Origin: Chryseobacterium scophthalmum
GTDB taxonomy: Bacteria > Bacteroidota > Bacteroidia > Flavobacteriales > Weeksellaceae
Direction: 5' to 3'
Length of the DNA stretch: 64,000 nt
NCBI RefSeq assembly: GCF_900143185.1
Contig: NZ_FSRQ01000001.1
Location: 2,178,796 to 2,242,795 of the forward strand
The notes under the pieces were generated by a model, which was given only the letters and a program-made list of their open reading frames with translations, was not told the DNA's origin and ran no database searches. The position numbers were made by a program, and so were the translations under genes. Below, one piece after another: positions 33,648 through 42,819 of this stretch (position 1 is the first letter of the stretch; every line of letters starts with the position of its first letter).

Positions 33648-33666
33648 CAATATAAATTAGTTTAAA

Positions 33667-35559
33667 TTACTTCTCCAGTTGCTTGTAACTTCTCTGAATA
33701 AAGTCTGTCAACTCTTTTCCTTTCAATAGATTTTGAGAAAGTTTAGCTAAGTCTAAAGCGTGTTTAATTTGAGAGTTTTTCTCCTCAGCGTTTTCATTAG
33801 CAAGAATTTTAGTTGCAAACTCACTGTTAGAATTCACCACCAAATTATACATTTCAGGGAAACCACCCATACCAAACATTCCACCGCCTCCGGTTGCCTG
33901 CATATCTTTCATTCTACGCATAAATTCTGGTTGGGTAATTGTAAACGGAGCATCGTTGCTGTCTAAATCTTCCAGCTGAACAGTGAATTTTTTATCGTTA
34001 ATCGATTCTTCAACATTTTTCTTTAATGATTCTTTTTCAGTTTCATTTAATTTAGAAATAGCCGGTTCGTCTTTTTTGATTAAATTATTGATGTGATCTG
34101 CATCAACTCTTGCAAAAGAAATCTTCTCTTTTGAAGTTTCCAATTTTTGAATTAAATGAGGAACAATCGGCGAATCTAAAAGAATAACTTCATACCCTTT
34201 ATCTTTCGCTGATTGAATGTAAGAATGCTGTTCGTCTGCATTGGTAGCGTAAAGAATCACTAAATTCCCGTCTTTATCGGTTTGATTAGGTTTAATTTTT
34301 TCTTCCAATTCATTCCAAAGGAAATATTTTCCGTCGGTTGTTGGGTAAAGTGCAAATTTGTCAGATTTTTCAAAGAATTTATCTTCGGAGATCATTCCGT
34401 ATTCGATAACGATTTTAATGTCATTCCATTTTTTGTCGTAATCTTCGCGGTTTTCGTTAATCAACGAAACCATTTTATCAGCCACTTTTTTCGTGATGTA
34501 AGAAGAAATTTTCTTCACAGCACCATCAGCTTGCAAATAAGAACGAGAAACGTTCAACGGAATATCCGGAGAATCAATAACCCCTCTCAACAACATCAAA
34601 AAGTCAGGCACAATTCCTTTCACCTCATCAGTTACGAAAACCTGGTTTTGGTACAATTGAATTTTATCTTTTTCGATATTTAAATTATTCGCCAATTTTG
34701 GGAAATATAAAACTCCTGTCAGGTTGAACGGATAATCAACATTCAAATGAATATTAAATAACGGCTCCTCAAACTGCATCGGATACAACTCGTGATAGAA
34801 AGCTTTATAATCTTCATCCTTTAATTCGCTTGGAGATTTCGTCCAAGCCGGAGTTGGATTGTTAACAATATTATCAACCTCAACTGTTTCAGCAACCGCA
34901 TCTTCTGCAGCACCTTCCGGTAAAGGAAGCGTTTCAGTTCTTGTTCCGAACTTAATTGGAACAGGCATGAATTTATTGTATTTCGTCAACAATTCACGGA
35001 TTTTTCCTTCTTCCAAAAATTCTAAAGAATCTTCTGCAATATGAAGGATAATTTCAGTTCCTCTGTCGGTTTTTGCAGTAGTCTCTTCTAAGGTAAATTC
35101 AGGACTTCCATCGCAAATCCAGTGAACGGCTGGTTCGTCTTTAAAGGATTTAGTAATAATTTCCACCTTTTCTGCTACCATAAAAGCAGAGTAGAAACCT
35201 AAACCAAAGTGACCGATAATTCCCGAATCTTTAGCTGAATCTTTATATTTTTCTAAGAATTCTTCAGCTCCTGAAAATGCAACCTGGTTGATGTATTTTT
35301 CAACTTCTTCAGCCGTCATTCCCAAACCTTGGTCGATGATGTGAAGTTTTTTGTTTTCCTTATCGATTTTCACCTCGATTTTCGGATTTCCGTAGTCTAC
35401 TTTAGCTTCACCAATATTGGTTAAATGTTTTAATTTTAAAGTAGCATCTGTTGCGTTTGAAATTAATTCTCTTAAAAATATTTCGTGGTCGCTGTAAAGA
35501 AATTTTTTAATCAACGGAAAAATATTTTCCACCGAAACATTGATATTTCCTTTTGTCAT
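33667..35559 (-). CDS. htpG: Molecular chaperone HtpG (Hsp90)
   Basis: 630-residue Hsp90 ATP-dependent chaperone. N-terminal GHKL ATPase: EIFLRELISNATDATLKL (ATP-binding Asn/Asp), DQGLGMTAEEV, GHFGLGFYSAFMVA with the flexible lid. Middle domain with YFPKLANNLNIEKDKIQLYQNQVFV and SRSYLQADGAVKKIS, the catalytic loop. The C-terminal dimerisation domain has FMRRMKDMQATGGGG. Length is normal for HtpG. Monocistronic. I see no CIRCE or heat-shock operator in the 190 bases between it and recA. Confidence 0.97.
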   Translation of the reverse strand: MTKGNINVSVENIFPLIKKFLYSDHEIFLRELISNATDATLKLKHLTNIGEAKVDYGNPKIEVKIDKENKKLHIIDQGLGMTAEEVEKYINQVAFSGAEEFLEKYKDSAKDSGIIGHFGLGFYSAFMVAEKVEIITKSFKDEPAVHWICDGSPEFTLEETTAKTDRGTEIILHIAEDSLEFLEEGKIRELLTKYNKFMPVPIKFGTRTETLPLPEGAAEDAVAETVEVDNIVNNPTPAWTKSPSELKDEDYKAFYHELYPMQFEEPLFNIHLNVDYPFNLTGVLYFPKLANNLNIEKDKIQLYQNQVFVTDEVKGIVPDFLMLLRGVIDSPDIPLNVSRSYLQADGAVKKISSYITKKVADKMVSLINENREDYDKKWNDIKIVIEYGMISEDKFFEKSDKFALYPTTDGKYFLWNELEEKIKPNQTDKDGNLVILYATNADEQHSYIQSAKDKGYEVILLDSPIVPHLIQKLETSKEKISFARVDADHINNLIKKDEPAISKLNETEKESLKKNVEESINDKKFTVQLEDLDSNDAPFTITQPEFMRRMKDMQATGGGGMFGMGGFPEMYNLVVNSNSEFATKILANENAEEKNSQIKHALDLAKLSQNLLKGKELTDFIQRSYKQLEK

Positions 35560-35705
35560 TGTATTTAATTTTTAAATTTGATTATCAATTCTCAAAAAAA
35601 ATACCATTGAACGGAAAGTGACAGATTGGCATTTTTATTTGAAACATTCATTCGTTTATCAACAAAAAGCTGAACGGTTTTAGAAACCTGTTAGGTTTGG
35701 GCATA

Positions 35706-35735
35706 AAAAAAGACAGCCATTCAGCTGTCTTTAAT
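35706..35735 (-). terminator. Terminator of recA
   Basis: AAAGACAGC pairs with GCTGTCTTT around CATTCA; a T run follows on the minus strand. Confidence 0.85.
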
Positions 35736-35752
35736 ATTACTTAGAACAAAAA

Positions 35753-36757
35753 TTACTTTTTGTTAGCAATTTCTTCTTTTACTTTATTTTCAAGTTCTTC
35801 TGCTAATTCAGGATTGTCTTTCAACAGATCTCTCACAGCATCACGACCCTGCCCTAACTTAGTTTCACCGTAGCTAAACCAAGAACCGCTTTTCTTCACA
35901 ACTCCCATATCAACAGCTGTATCTAAGATTTCTCCGGTTTTAGAAACTCCTTCACCATACATAATGTCAAATTCTGCCATTTTGAAAGGTGGAGCCACTT
36001 TATTCTTCACCACTTTCACTTTGACACGGCTACCGATAGCTTCATCACCATTCTTAATTGGTGCGCTTGCTTTTCTGATATCTAATCTTACAGAAGCGTA
36101 AAATTTCAGTGCATTACCACCGGTTGTTGTTTCAGGATTTCCGAACATTACACCAATCTTTTCTCTCAACTGATTGATGAAAATTACCGTACATTTTGTT
36201 CTGTTAATAGTCGCAGTTAATTTTCTTAATGCTTGAGACATTAATCTTGCATGAAGACCCATTTTAGAATCTCCCATTTCGCCTTCAATCTCTGCTTTTG
36301 GAGTCAATGCCGCTACAGAGTCAATTACCACAATGTCGATTGCTCCTGAACGAATCAAGTTATCAGCAATTTCTAAAGCTTGTTCACCGTTGTCTGGTTG
36401 AGAAATAATCAGGTTTTCTAAATCTATTCCCAATTTTGCAGCATACCCTCTGTCAAAAGCGTGCTCAGCATCAATAAAAGCTGCTATTCCACCCGCTTTC
36501 TGAGCTTCAGCAATCGCATGAAGCGTTAATGTTGTTTTACCTGAAGATTCTGGTCCGTAAATCTCAATTATTCTTCCTCTAGGATACCCACCAACACCTA
36601 AAGCGATGTCTAATCCTAATGATCCAGACGGAATTACTTCGATGGTTGTATCAACTGCATCATCCCCTAAAGTCATTACAGTTCCCTTTCCGTATGTTTT
36701 ATCTAACTTGTCAAGCACCAATGCAAGTGCTTTTTTCTTATCATCTATGTTGCTCAT
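35753..36757 (-). CDS. recA: Recombinase RecA
   Basis: 334-residue RecA, the ATP-dependent strand-exchange and SOS-activating protein. Walker [10 protein letters not shown] at residues 68-76, Walker [12 protein letters not shown], loop L1/L2 region [21 protein letters not shown], and [10 protein letters not shown]. The start is ATG 36757, after a TACTTTTG box on the minus strand. No LexA site recognised upstream. Monocistronic. Confidence 0.98.
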   Translation of the reverse strand: MSNIDDKKKALALVLDKLDKTYGKGTVMTLGDDAVDTTIEVIPSGSLGLDIALGVGGYPRGRIIEIYGPESSGKTTLTLHAIAEAQKAGGIAAFIDAEHAFDRGYAAKLGIDLENLIISQPDNGEQALEIADNLIRSGAIDIVVIDSVAALTPKAEIEGEMGDSKMGLHARLMSQALRKLTATINRTKCTVIFINQLREKIGVMFGNPETTTGGNALKFYASVRLDIRKASAPIKNGDEAIGSRVKVKVVKNKVAPPFKMAEFDIMYGEGVSKTGEILDTAVDMGVVKKSGSWFSYGETKLGQGRDAVRDLLKDNPELAEELENKVKEEIANKK

Positions 36758-36777
36758 ATTATATTAAAATATTTTAT

Positions 36778-36785
36778 CAAAAGTA
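36778..36785 (-). promoter_or_regulatory. -7 promoter box of recA
   Basis: TACTTTTG on the minus strand, a full match to TAnnTTTG, 20 bases before the ATG. Confidence 0.55.
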
Positions 36786-36914
36786 CATATTTTAAATTTT
36801 AAATGCTAATATTATTTGTCTTCGGATTTAGTTTTTAGCGTTAAAAAATGATAAAATTTATTCCTTTAAAAAAGCAAAAAATCAAGATAGATTTTTTAAA
36901 ATATTGACCTTTTT

Positions 36915-37008
36915 TGAAGCTTAATCCCGCTTTCCACTATATCTTTTTCGCCACCGCTTTTTAACAATCCAATTCAGAAAAAGGATGTCGCTGCAATCGG
37001 GGCTATTG
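36915..37008. repeat. Dispersed repeat, family B, copy 2
   Basis: AGCTTAATCCCGCTTTCCAC at one end and AAGGATGTCGCTGCAATC then GGGGCTA at the other. Same plan as copies 1 and 4. It lies in the 640-base gap between recA and the MpaB-like gene, which otherwise holds copy 2 of family C and the inverted copy 3 of family B. Confidence 0.75.
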
Positions 37009-37175
37009 AAAAGGGTTATTTACAAAATACAGATTTTGGCTAAAGCCAAATTGAATTGTTTCTTTTAAAAACGGGCTAAAGCCCGTTTCTATTGATATCC
37101 GTAGAATTTTACATTGTTCAAGCTAAATTGAAATTCACAAATTAATTCTTGTCATCATAAATTTTCTGTAACGAG

Positions 37176-37229
37176 AATTCCCCTCCAAAGGAGGGGTGGC
37201 GAAAATTCTTTAGAATTTTTGACGGGGTG
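37176..37229. repeat. Dispersed repeat, family C, copy 2 (inverted)
   Basis: AATTCCCCTCCAAAGGAGGG, then TGGCGAAAATTCTTTAGA and GACGGGGTG. Reverse complement of the plan at 27986-28041. Confidence 0.7.
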
Positions 37230-37249
37230 ATATTCAACATTGCTTTTTT

Positions 37250-37362
37250 TAGCCCTGATTGAACGGCATGTTTGAGCTCTTTTCTTTATTTTTTGGCGGA
37301 GCGGCTTTGCCGCTCCGCCAAAAAATAAAGAAAAAGCGAGTAGTGAAAGCAGGATTAAGCTT
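37250..37362. repeat. Dispersed repeat, family B, copy 3 (inverted), with central palindrome
   Basis: Read on the minus strand it begins GAAGCTTAATCCTGCTTTCA and ends GCCGTTCAATCAGGGCTAA, the same ends as copies 1 and 2. Its middle holds a perfect palindrome GGCGGAGCGGC / GCCGCTCCGCC (37295-37319) flanked by TTTCTTTATTTTTT and its complement. Confidence 0.75.
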
Positions 37363-37401
37363 CTAACTATGAATAATAAAGAATAGGCAATGAATAATCT
37401 A

Positions 37402-38601
37402 TTAATGGAAATTTGAGTTCTGGGTAATTCTCAGGTAATCCTCCAAAACTTTCATCTGATCTTTATTGCCTTTTTTTATTCTTGCTTCACGGCTTACCGT
37501 AGAATCATATATTTTATTGATGATTTTTTTTGTAATAGGAAAGCCTTTTTTGAAAGGTACATCAGGAATCTGAAGTCTTTTGCAAACCTCATCATCCAGC
37601 AAAAACCAGGTGCAACAAATATGTAAATACCGTAGATTTTTTCTTTGAAAGCTATATTTTAAAATAGGATTTTCTAAAGATTCATTCAGTAAAGAATGTG
37701 CTAATAAAACCGAATCTTTGTCTGAAGAAGGCTGAACGGAAGTCCATAAATAAAAATATTCTGTCGCCTGTTTTTTATCATTGGGAAGGAGATTTTCGGG
37801 AATTCCGAGTAAATATCCTACGTATTTCCAGAGGTGAAAAAGCCCTTTCTCTTCCTCTTCAGAAAAAGTATTGCCAAATTTATGAAGACTGTGCAGGAAA
37901 ACGAGGCTGAAGCCAATGTAAGTCGCCATCATATCCCATGAATTGATGGGTTCACCCCAGTTTTCAGTGTCCCAACTTTTGTAATGTTTTTTGATCGAAA
38001 GTCTTGCGTAAGAATGAATGAGCCTTGTTTTGATGGCAAATTCATAACCTTTTTGATGAATTTCTAATGCATCATATCTTGTGACGTTTACCCAAAAATC
38101 AAGTGTTTCTGAAAGTCTTTTTACAGCACCTTTTTTTAAAGCTTCGGTTGCCACCAAAGGTTTGTTGAGATAAGCATAATCATAACCGCCAATTAAACAA
38201 TAATCTCTGAGCGAAATTAAAGAATCGAGATTACTTCGCATACATAGCTCTGCCCCTGCTTTTATCAAATTATAATCTAGCCAGTCAGGAAGTTTTTGTG
38301 TTTGAGCAAAAAGCTTTTTTACACTTTTGGGAATATCATCATTCTGCGAAATTCCATTTCTGATATACTGCTCAATCTCTCGTGATGCTTCACTGTATTT
38401 TTTTGTGAAATAAACATCTTTTACAACTTCATCCCCTACTTCATCTACATGATAAAAGAAAGGAGCGAATTTTTCAAAGTCTCTGAAACTCACCTCTGCT
38501 ACGGAAAAATCAATCAATTGTTTTCCGTTTCCTTTTGTCCAAAAATCTTTGAAATGAAGAGAATCTTTAAATCTTGGTTGTAAAATGTAGTCTTCCATCA
38601 A
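37402..38601 (-). CDS. MpaB/latex-clearing-protein-like oxygenase
   Basis: 399-residue, mainly helical protein of the ER-bound oxygenase MpaB/rubber oxygenase (Lcp, DUF2236) type. Seen: LPDWLDYNLIKAGAELCMR, GGYDYAYLNKPLVATEAL, KRLSETLDFWVNVTRYDAL, and KTRLIHSYARLSIKKH, whose R-x-x-H-x-x-x-R pattern matches the haem-contacting region of Lcp. MpaB-type enzymes in fungi cleave a prenyl chain, and Lcp cleaves polyisoprene. No signal peptide is evident. The real substrate in this organism is unknown. It stands alone between repeats and a T9SS protease. Confidence 0.75.
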   Translation of the reverse strand: MMEDYILQPRFKDSLHFKDFWTKGNGKQLIDFSVAEVSFRDFEKFAPFFYHVDEVGDEVVKDVYFTKKYSEASREIEQYIRNGISQNDDIPKSVKKLFAQTQKLPDWLDYNLIKAGAELCMRSNLDSLISLRDYCLIGGYDYAYLNKPLVATEALKKGAVKRLSETLDFWVNVTRYDALEIHQKGYEFAIKTRLIHSYARLSIKKHYKSWDTENWGEPINSWDMMATYIGFSLVFLHSLHKFGNTFSEEEEKGLFHLWKYVGYLLGIPENLLPNDKKQATEYFYLWTSVQPSSDKDSVLLAHSLLNESLENPILKYSFQRKNLRYLHICCTWFLLDDEVCKRLQIPDVPFKKGFPITKKIINKIYDSTVSREARIKKGNKDQMKVLEDYLRITQNSNFH

Positions 38602-38666
38602 TGATAAAGGTACAAGTTTTACGCCGAAAACAGCTTGTGAGATTTGTCACTTTAGATTTAATCAAA

Positions 38667-38699
38667 AAAAATACGGTCAGATAAATCTAACCGTATTTT
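38667..38699 (-). terminator. Terminator of the T9SS metalloprotease gene
   Basis: Lies in the 116-base spacer upstream of the oxygenase start and downstream of the protease stop. AAATACGGT pairs with ACCGTATTT around a 12-base loop, with T runs on both sides. Confidence 0.75.
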
Positions 38700-38717
38700 T
38701 TATTTTATGATTATTCT

Positions 38718-40916
38718 TTATTTTTTAATAATCAGTTTTTCATTATAAATTTCACCATTATTCATTTGTAGTGAAAGAATATAATTTCCTGATATAAATC
38801 CGTCAGTTCTTATTTGATGATCACCTTTCAGCTCTCCCGAAAGAACAAGTTTTCCAGACACATCATAAATTGTGTATTTTGCCTGATCTGTTTTGTTTTT
38901 AAACTTAATATTAATAACATCTTTTACAGGATTGGGATAAATAGCAAAACTTTTTACAGCACTTTCAGATGTAGATAAAAACTGCTGAATAGAGAAATTG
39001 GAAGAATTTACCGCAAAATAAATATTGCCAACTGCTTTTACCATAATTCTTGCTGATGCTACATTTTCATTCGGCAAATTAACGACAGCCGAACCATTAT
39101 TTGGAACACTCGCCGCCAAAACTTCGTTAAAGTTAGCTCCGTTATCTTTCGATAAAAGGATAGTAACATTTTGAGTATTGATGGTTCCTGTATTGGTTCC
39201 TGCAACATTCCAAGTTACTGTAATAGGATTTTGTGCGCTGTAAGAAGTATTTGTTGTTTGAGAAGTCACGGTGAAAGGACCATCATCAGTTACTGTTACC
39301 ACCATTGCATCATTTGCAGCCTGATTTCCTGTCGCCTTATTATCATTTACCAAAAGAGAGAAATTCAGCGTTCTTGCAACACTTGGGGTAACTTCCCATT
39401 TCGGAACTAAATTATTTGCTAAAACAGAAGTCATAGCAGGGAAATACCTCATCGGAGAAACTTTAGGAAGCAACGAACGATAAACAGGACCTGCAGTTGC
39501 AGTTGCAAGAGGAGGTTGTGTCGTATTGGTATTATTATACTGCTCCCATAAATAAGTAATAGGATCATTGTTGGGATCGGTTCCTGCTCCAGTTAAAACA
39601 AAGGCTGTTCCTTTAGGAATAATGTAATCTGCTCCTGCATCTGCAGTAGGTACCCCATTATTATTTGATATTTTGGCAGAACAGTCTGTTGGTCTTTGTA
39701 AAACTGCATACATTTGCACTACGCTTGCTGCATGAAAATAAGGATCGCTATTATTTTGTACATTATTATTAGATCCACAAATTCCTGCATACGCCATAAT
39801 TGTTGTTCCGCTTCCAGGTTCATATGCTGTAGCTGTACTCGCATTTCCTTGACATGAACCTGTATTTGCTCTGAATGTATGTCCTCCTCCAAATTGATGC
39901 CCCATTTCGTGGGCTACATAATCAATATCGAAAGGATCTCCTACAGGTGCTCCAGAACCGGTAACGCCACCTGCTTTATTTGTTGTACATACAGAACCCA
40001 AATAAGCTACTCCACCTCCACCTGTACTGAAAACGTGACCAATATCGTAATTTTCAGTTCCTATAACACTGTTGATATTGGAAATGTTTTGACCCAACAT
40101 CGTAGAACCATTATTATTTGTATAAGGATCTGTAGCGGCATTCGTATAAATTAGCAGATTATTATTGGCTATCATCACCATAGTTGCTGATATTGTTTTT
40201 TCATACACCCCGTTTACTCTTACCATTGTGGTTACCATTGCGCTCATTGCTCCGGTTGTCCCACCATGAAAGGTTGTATACTCTCCTGTTGCAGCCAATG
40301 CCAATCTATAGGTTCTGAATTGTCCATCAGCAACTAAAGCTGCTTTTTTCTGTGCTGAAGGATCTTGATTTGTATTTTGATCTAGCATATCTTCAACATG
40401 ACACTCAAAAAGTCGGTCATTTTTAGGAAGATCTTTTCTTTTATAGAGAATAAAAGACGAATTATCTTTTGTATAGCTATCTAAATAACTTACATCCCAA
40501 CCGTCAAAATACATAATACTGATGCCGGTTTGTGGTGTTAAACTAAAACGAATTGTATTGTTAGGATTCCCTTTTTCCCAACCTGTATAAGATCTTAATT
40601 CAGGAAATTTAGCTTGTAGCTCTGCTTCCATTACCGATGCTTCCTGAACGATATAATCTCTTACTCCGCCATTAGAATCAGGGAATTTAATTACTAAACT
40701 TTTGTTATTTGAAAAACGTTGTGGTGCATTTTTCAGATCAGATTTTATTTTATTTAAATCTAATTGATAAAGAGAGAAGGTGTTCGGAGTTGTCCATCTT
40801 GGTTTGAGATCTCCTCTTTCAATTTTACTGTCTTTCTGCTTTGACCAGTAATTTTGCTGTCCAAAACTATGTCCTGCTATAAGAAGACATGAGATAATAA
40901 ATGCTTTTGCTTTCAT
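38718..40916 (-). CDS. Secreted reprolysin-like zinc metalloprotease with T9SS sorting domain
   Basis: 732-residue exported protease. Signal peptide at 1-19 (ending HSFGQQ). A propeptide-like N-terminal region is followed by a metzincin (M12B-like) domain with the full zinc site HEMGHQFGGGHTF, His336-Glu337-His340-His346. Next come Ig/PKD-like beta domains (DAGADYIIPKGTAFVLTGAG, VTWNVAGTNTGTI). The C-terminus is a T9SS type A sorting domain with FAIYPNPVKDVINIKF and ends NEKLIIKK. It should be released or anchored at the cell surface and digest external protein. A small secreted lipoprotein gene lies 18 bases upstream on the same strand. Confidence 0.92.
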   Translation of the reverse strand: MKAKAFIISCLLIAGHSFGQQNYWSKQKDSKIERGDLKPRWTTPNTFSLYQLDLNKIKSDLKNAPQRFSNNKSLVIKFPDSNGGVRDYIVQEASVMEAELQAKFPELRSYTGWEKGNPNNTIRFSLTPQTGISIMYFDGWDVSYLDSYTKDNSSFILYKRKDLPKNDRLFECHVEDMLDQNTNQDPSAQKKAALVADGQFRTYRLALAATGEYTTFHGGTTGAMSAMVTTMVRVNGVYEKTISATMVMIANNNLLIYTNAATDPYTNNNGSTMLGQNISNINSVIGTENYDIGHVFSTGGGGVAYLGSVCTTNKAGGVTGSGAPVGDPFDIDYVAHEMGHQFGGGHTFRANTGSCQGNASTATAYEPGSGTTIMAYAGICGSNNNVQNNSDPYFHAASVVQMYAVLQRPTDCSAKISNNNGVPTADAGADYIIPKGTAFVLTGAGTDPNNDPITYLWEQYNNTNTTQPPLATATAGPVYRSLLPKVSPMRYFPAMTSVLANNLVPKWEVTPSVARTLNFSLLVNDNKATGNQAANDAMVVTVTDDGPFTVTSQTTNTSYSAQNPITVTWNVAGTNTGTINTQNVTILLSKDNGANFNEVLAASVPNNGSAVVNLPNENVASARIMVKAVGNIYFAVNSSNFSIQQFLSTSESAVKSFAIYPNPVKDVINIKFKNKTDQAKYTIYDVSGKLVLSGELKGDHQIRTDGFISGNYILSLQMNNGEIYNEKLIIKK

Positions 40917-40934
40917 TGATCGTAAATTTTATTA

Positions 40935-41384
40935 TTAATATTGTGTGGTGATGTTTTTGAAGTTTACATTTCCTGATAATTTCAGAAGAATATTGGGTGA
41001 AACACGGCTTGTTTTCTGAAAGTCAGGGTTGTTGAATTCTGTTACTTTTATATAAAGTGTGTTTCTAACTAAACTTATTTTATCGATTGAAACGTCATTA
41101 GAATTTTTCAAATGTGGCTTTATTATAATATAAGTTTCATTTTTTATTACTGTAGGAATTGGCGAAAATCTGTTTCCTTTATTTTTCTGATGAATGATTT
41201 TAAAAATCTCATCCATTTTTTCCTGAGAATTGATGATTACAAAATCTTTTTGACTCACAGTAAAAGGATAATGGTATTGGTCTTCAAATTGAATTTCTTT
41301 TCTTTGAGACAATACATTATTACCGACAATTTGAGATTGACAATTAATAAACAAAAAGAGCATAAAGTATAAATATATTTTCAT
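40935..41384 (-). CDS. Small lipoprotein, unknown function
   Basis: 149-residue protein with an N-terminal hydrophobic segment (residues 4-15) ending in the lipobox-like FINC, Cys at residue 15, so probably lipid-anchored. The mature part has alternating strands such as DFVIINSQEKMDEIFKII, and ETYIIIKPHLKN, consistent with a small beta-rich domain. No family recognised. It is 18 bases upstream of the T9SS metalloprotease and probably in the same transcript, so it might inhibit, fold or tether the protease; this is only context. Confidence 0.65.
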   Translation of the reverse strand: MKIYLYFMLFLFINCQSQIVGNNVLSQRKEIQFEDQYHYPFTVSQKDFVIINSQEKMDEIFKIIHQKNKGNRFSPIPTVIKNETYIIIKPHLKNSNDVSIDKISLVRNTLYIKVTEFNNPDFQKTSRVSPNILLKLSGNVNFKNITTQY

Positions 41385-41447
41385 ATTTGTGCTTAATTAT
41401 TGTAAAAATAATAATTTAAAAACAAATACTTTAGATTTTAACAAAAA

Positions 41448-41476
41448 AAAACCGCTCCAAAAATGGAACGGTTTAA
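41448..41476 (-). terminator. Terminator of sucC
   Basis: AAACCG(CTCC) pairs with (GGAA)CGGTTT; long T run on the minus strand. Confidence 0.85.
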
Positions 41477-41497
41477 ATTTATATAAAAGTTTTAGGA

Positions 41498-42688
41498 TTA
41501 AGCTAAAACTTCTTTTACTTTGTTTGCAGCTTCTTCTAAAGTAATTGCAGAGTGTACTGGAAGACCAGACTCGTCAATTAATTTTTTAGCTTCTACAGCG
41601 TTAGTTCCTTGCAATCTTACAATCAATGGAACCGGAAGGCTTCCCATCGCTTTGTAAGCATCTACAACACCTTGAGCAACTCTGTCGCATCTTACGATAC
41701 CTCCGAAGATGTTGATCAAAATAGCTTTTACGTTTGGATCTCTCAAAACGATTTCGAAAGCAGTCTGTACTCTCGCAGCATCTGCAGTACCACCAACGTC
41801 TAGGAAATTTGCTGGGTTACCACCAGATAATTTGATGATATCCATTGTAGCCATAGCAAGACCAGCTCCGTTTACCATACAAGCAACGTTACCGTCTAGT
41901 TTTACGAAGTTAAGACCTGCTTCACCTGCTTCAACATCCAAAGGATCTTCTTCTCTTGTATCTCTCAACTCAGCAAGATCTTTGTGACGGAACAATGAGT
42001 TACCATCCAAAGTTACTTTAGCATCTACAGCGATAATTTTGTTATCAGAAGTTTTCAAAACCGGGTTGATTTCGAAAAGAGAAGCATCAATTCCTACGTA
42101 AGCATTGTAAAGAGATGAAATGAATTTTGTAAATTCTTTGAACGCATTTCCTTCAAGACCTAGGTTGAAAGCAATTTTTCTAGCCTGGAAACCTTGAAGA
42201 CCCAAAGTAGGATCGATCAATTCGTTGTGGATTAAGTGAGGAGTTACTTCTGCAACGTGCTCAATATCCATACCACCTTCTGTAGAATATACGATTGTAT
42301 TTTTACCTTCAGCTCTATCTAAAAGAATAGAAACATAAAATTCTTTAGTTTCAGATTCTCCCGGATAATAAACGTCTTCTGCAACCAAAACAGAGTGTAC
42401 TTTTTTACCTTCAGCAGAAGTTTGTGGAGTTACCAACTGCATTCCGATGATGTTTTCAGCATTTTCTTTAAGCTTATCCATGTTTGGAGAAAACTTTACA
42501 CCACCACCTTTACCACGACCACCTGCGTGAATCTGCGCTTTTACAACCCAAGCCTGAGCTCCGGTTTCAGCAGTCAATTTTTCAGCAGCTGCTACAGCTT
42601 CTTCTACGTTGTTTGCAACGAAACCACGTTGGATAGCTACTCCATACTTTGATAAAATCTCTTTTGATTGATACTCGTGAAGATTCAT
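41498..42688 (-). CDS. sucC: Succinyl-CoA ligase [ADP-forming], beta subunit
   Basis: 396-residue SucC, the ATP-grasp subunit of the TCA cycle enzyme that makes ATP/GTP from succinyl-CoA. Starts MNLHEYQSKEILSKYGV (family hallmark). The ATP-grasp portion includes VVKAQIHAGGRGKGGGVK, SILLDRAEGK and STEGGMDIEHVAE, and the C-terminal CoA-ligase-like domain includes GGIVRCDRVAQGV and VPLIVRLQGTNAVE. Length is normal. No sucD is adjacent. Confidence 0.97.
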   Translation of the reverse strand: MNLHEYQSKEILSKYGVAIQRGFVANNVEEAVAAAEKLTAETGAQAWVVKAQIHAGGRGKGGGVKFSPNMDKLKENAENIIGMQLVTPQTSAEGKKVHSVLVAEDVYYPGESETKEFYVSILLDRAEGKNTIVYSTEGGMDIEHVAEVTPHLIHNELIDPTLGLQGFQARKIAFNLGLEGNAFKEFTKFISSLYNAYVGIDASLFEINPVLKTSDNKIIAVDAKVTLDGNSLFRHKDLAELRDTREEDPLDVEAGEAGLNFVKLDGNVACMVNGAGLAMATMDIIKLSGGNPANFLDVGGTADAARVQTAFEIVLRDPNVKAILINIFGGIVRCDRVAQGVVDAYKAMGSLPVPLIVRLQGTNAVEAKKLIDESGLPVHSAITLEEAANKVKEVLA

Positions 42689-42726
42689 ATTATTTTTATT
42701 ATTTTATTTTAATATTTAAAGGTTGA

Positions 42727-42756
42727 CAAATTTAATAAAAAGACACGGAAGTTCAA
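42727..42756 (-). promoter_or_regulatory. Promoter of sucC
   Basis: On the minus strand TTG (42754-42756), a 19-base spacer, then TAAATTTG (42727-42734). Confidence 0.75.
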
Positions 42757-42819
42757 GTTTATTAGAATAAAAATTAAGATGATATTTCTTCTTTCATTTA
42801 CTTTTTGTCTTAAATATTT

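Noticed and set aside
34282..34683. 133-aa frame antisense to htpG
   Set aside because: Shadow of a highly conserved gene.
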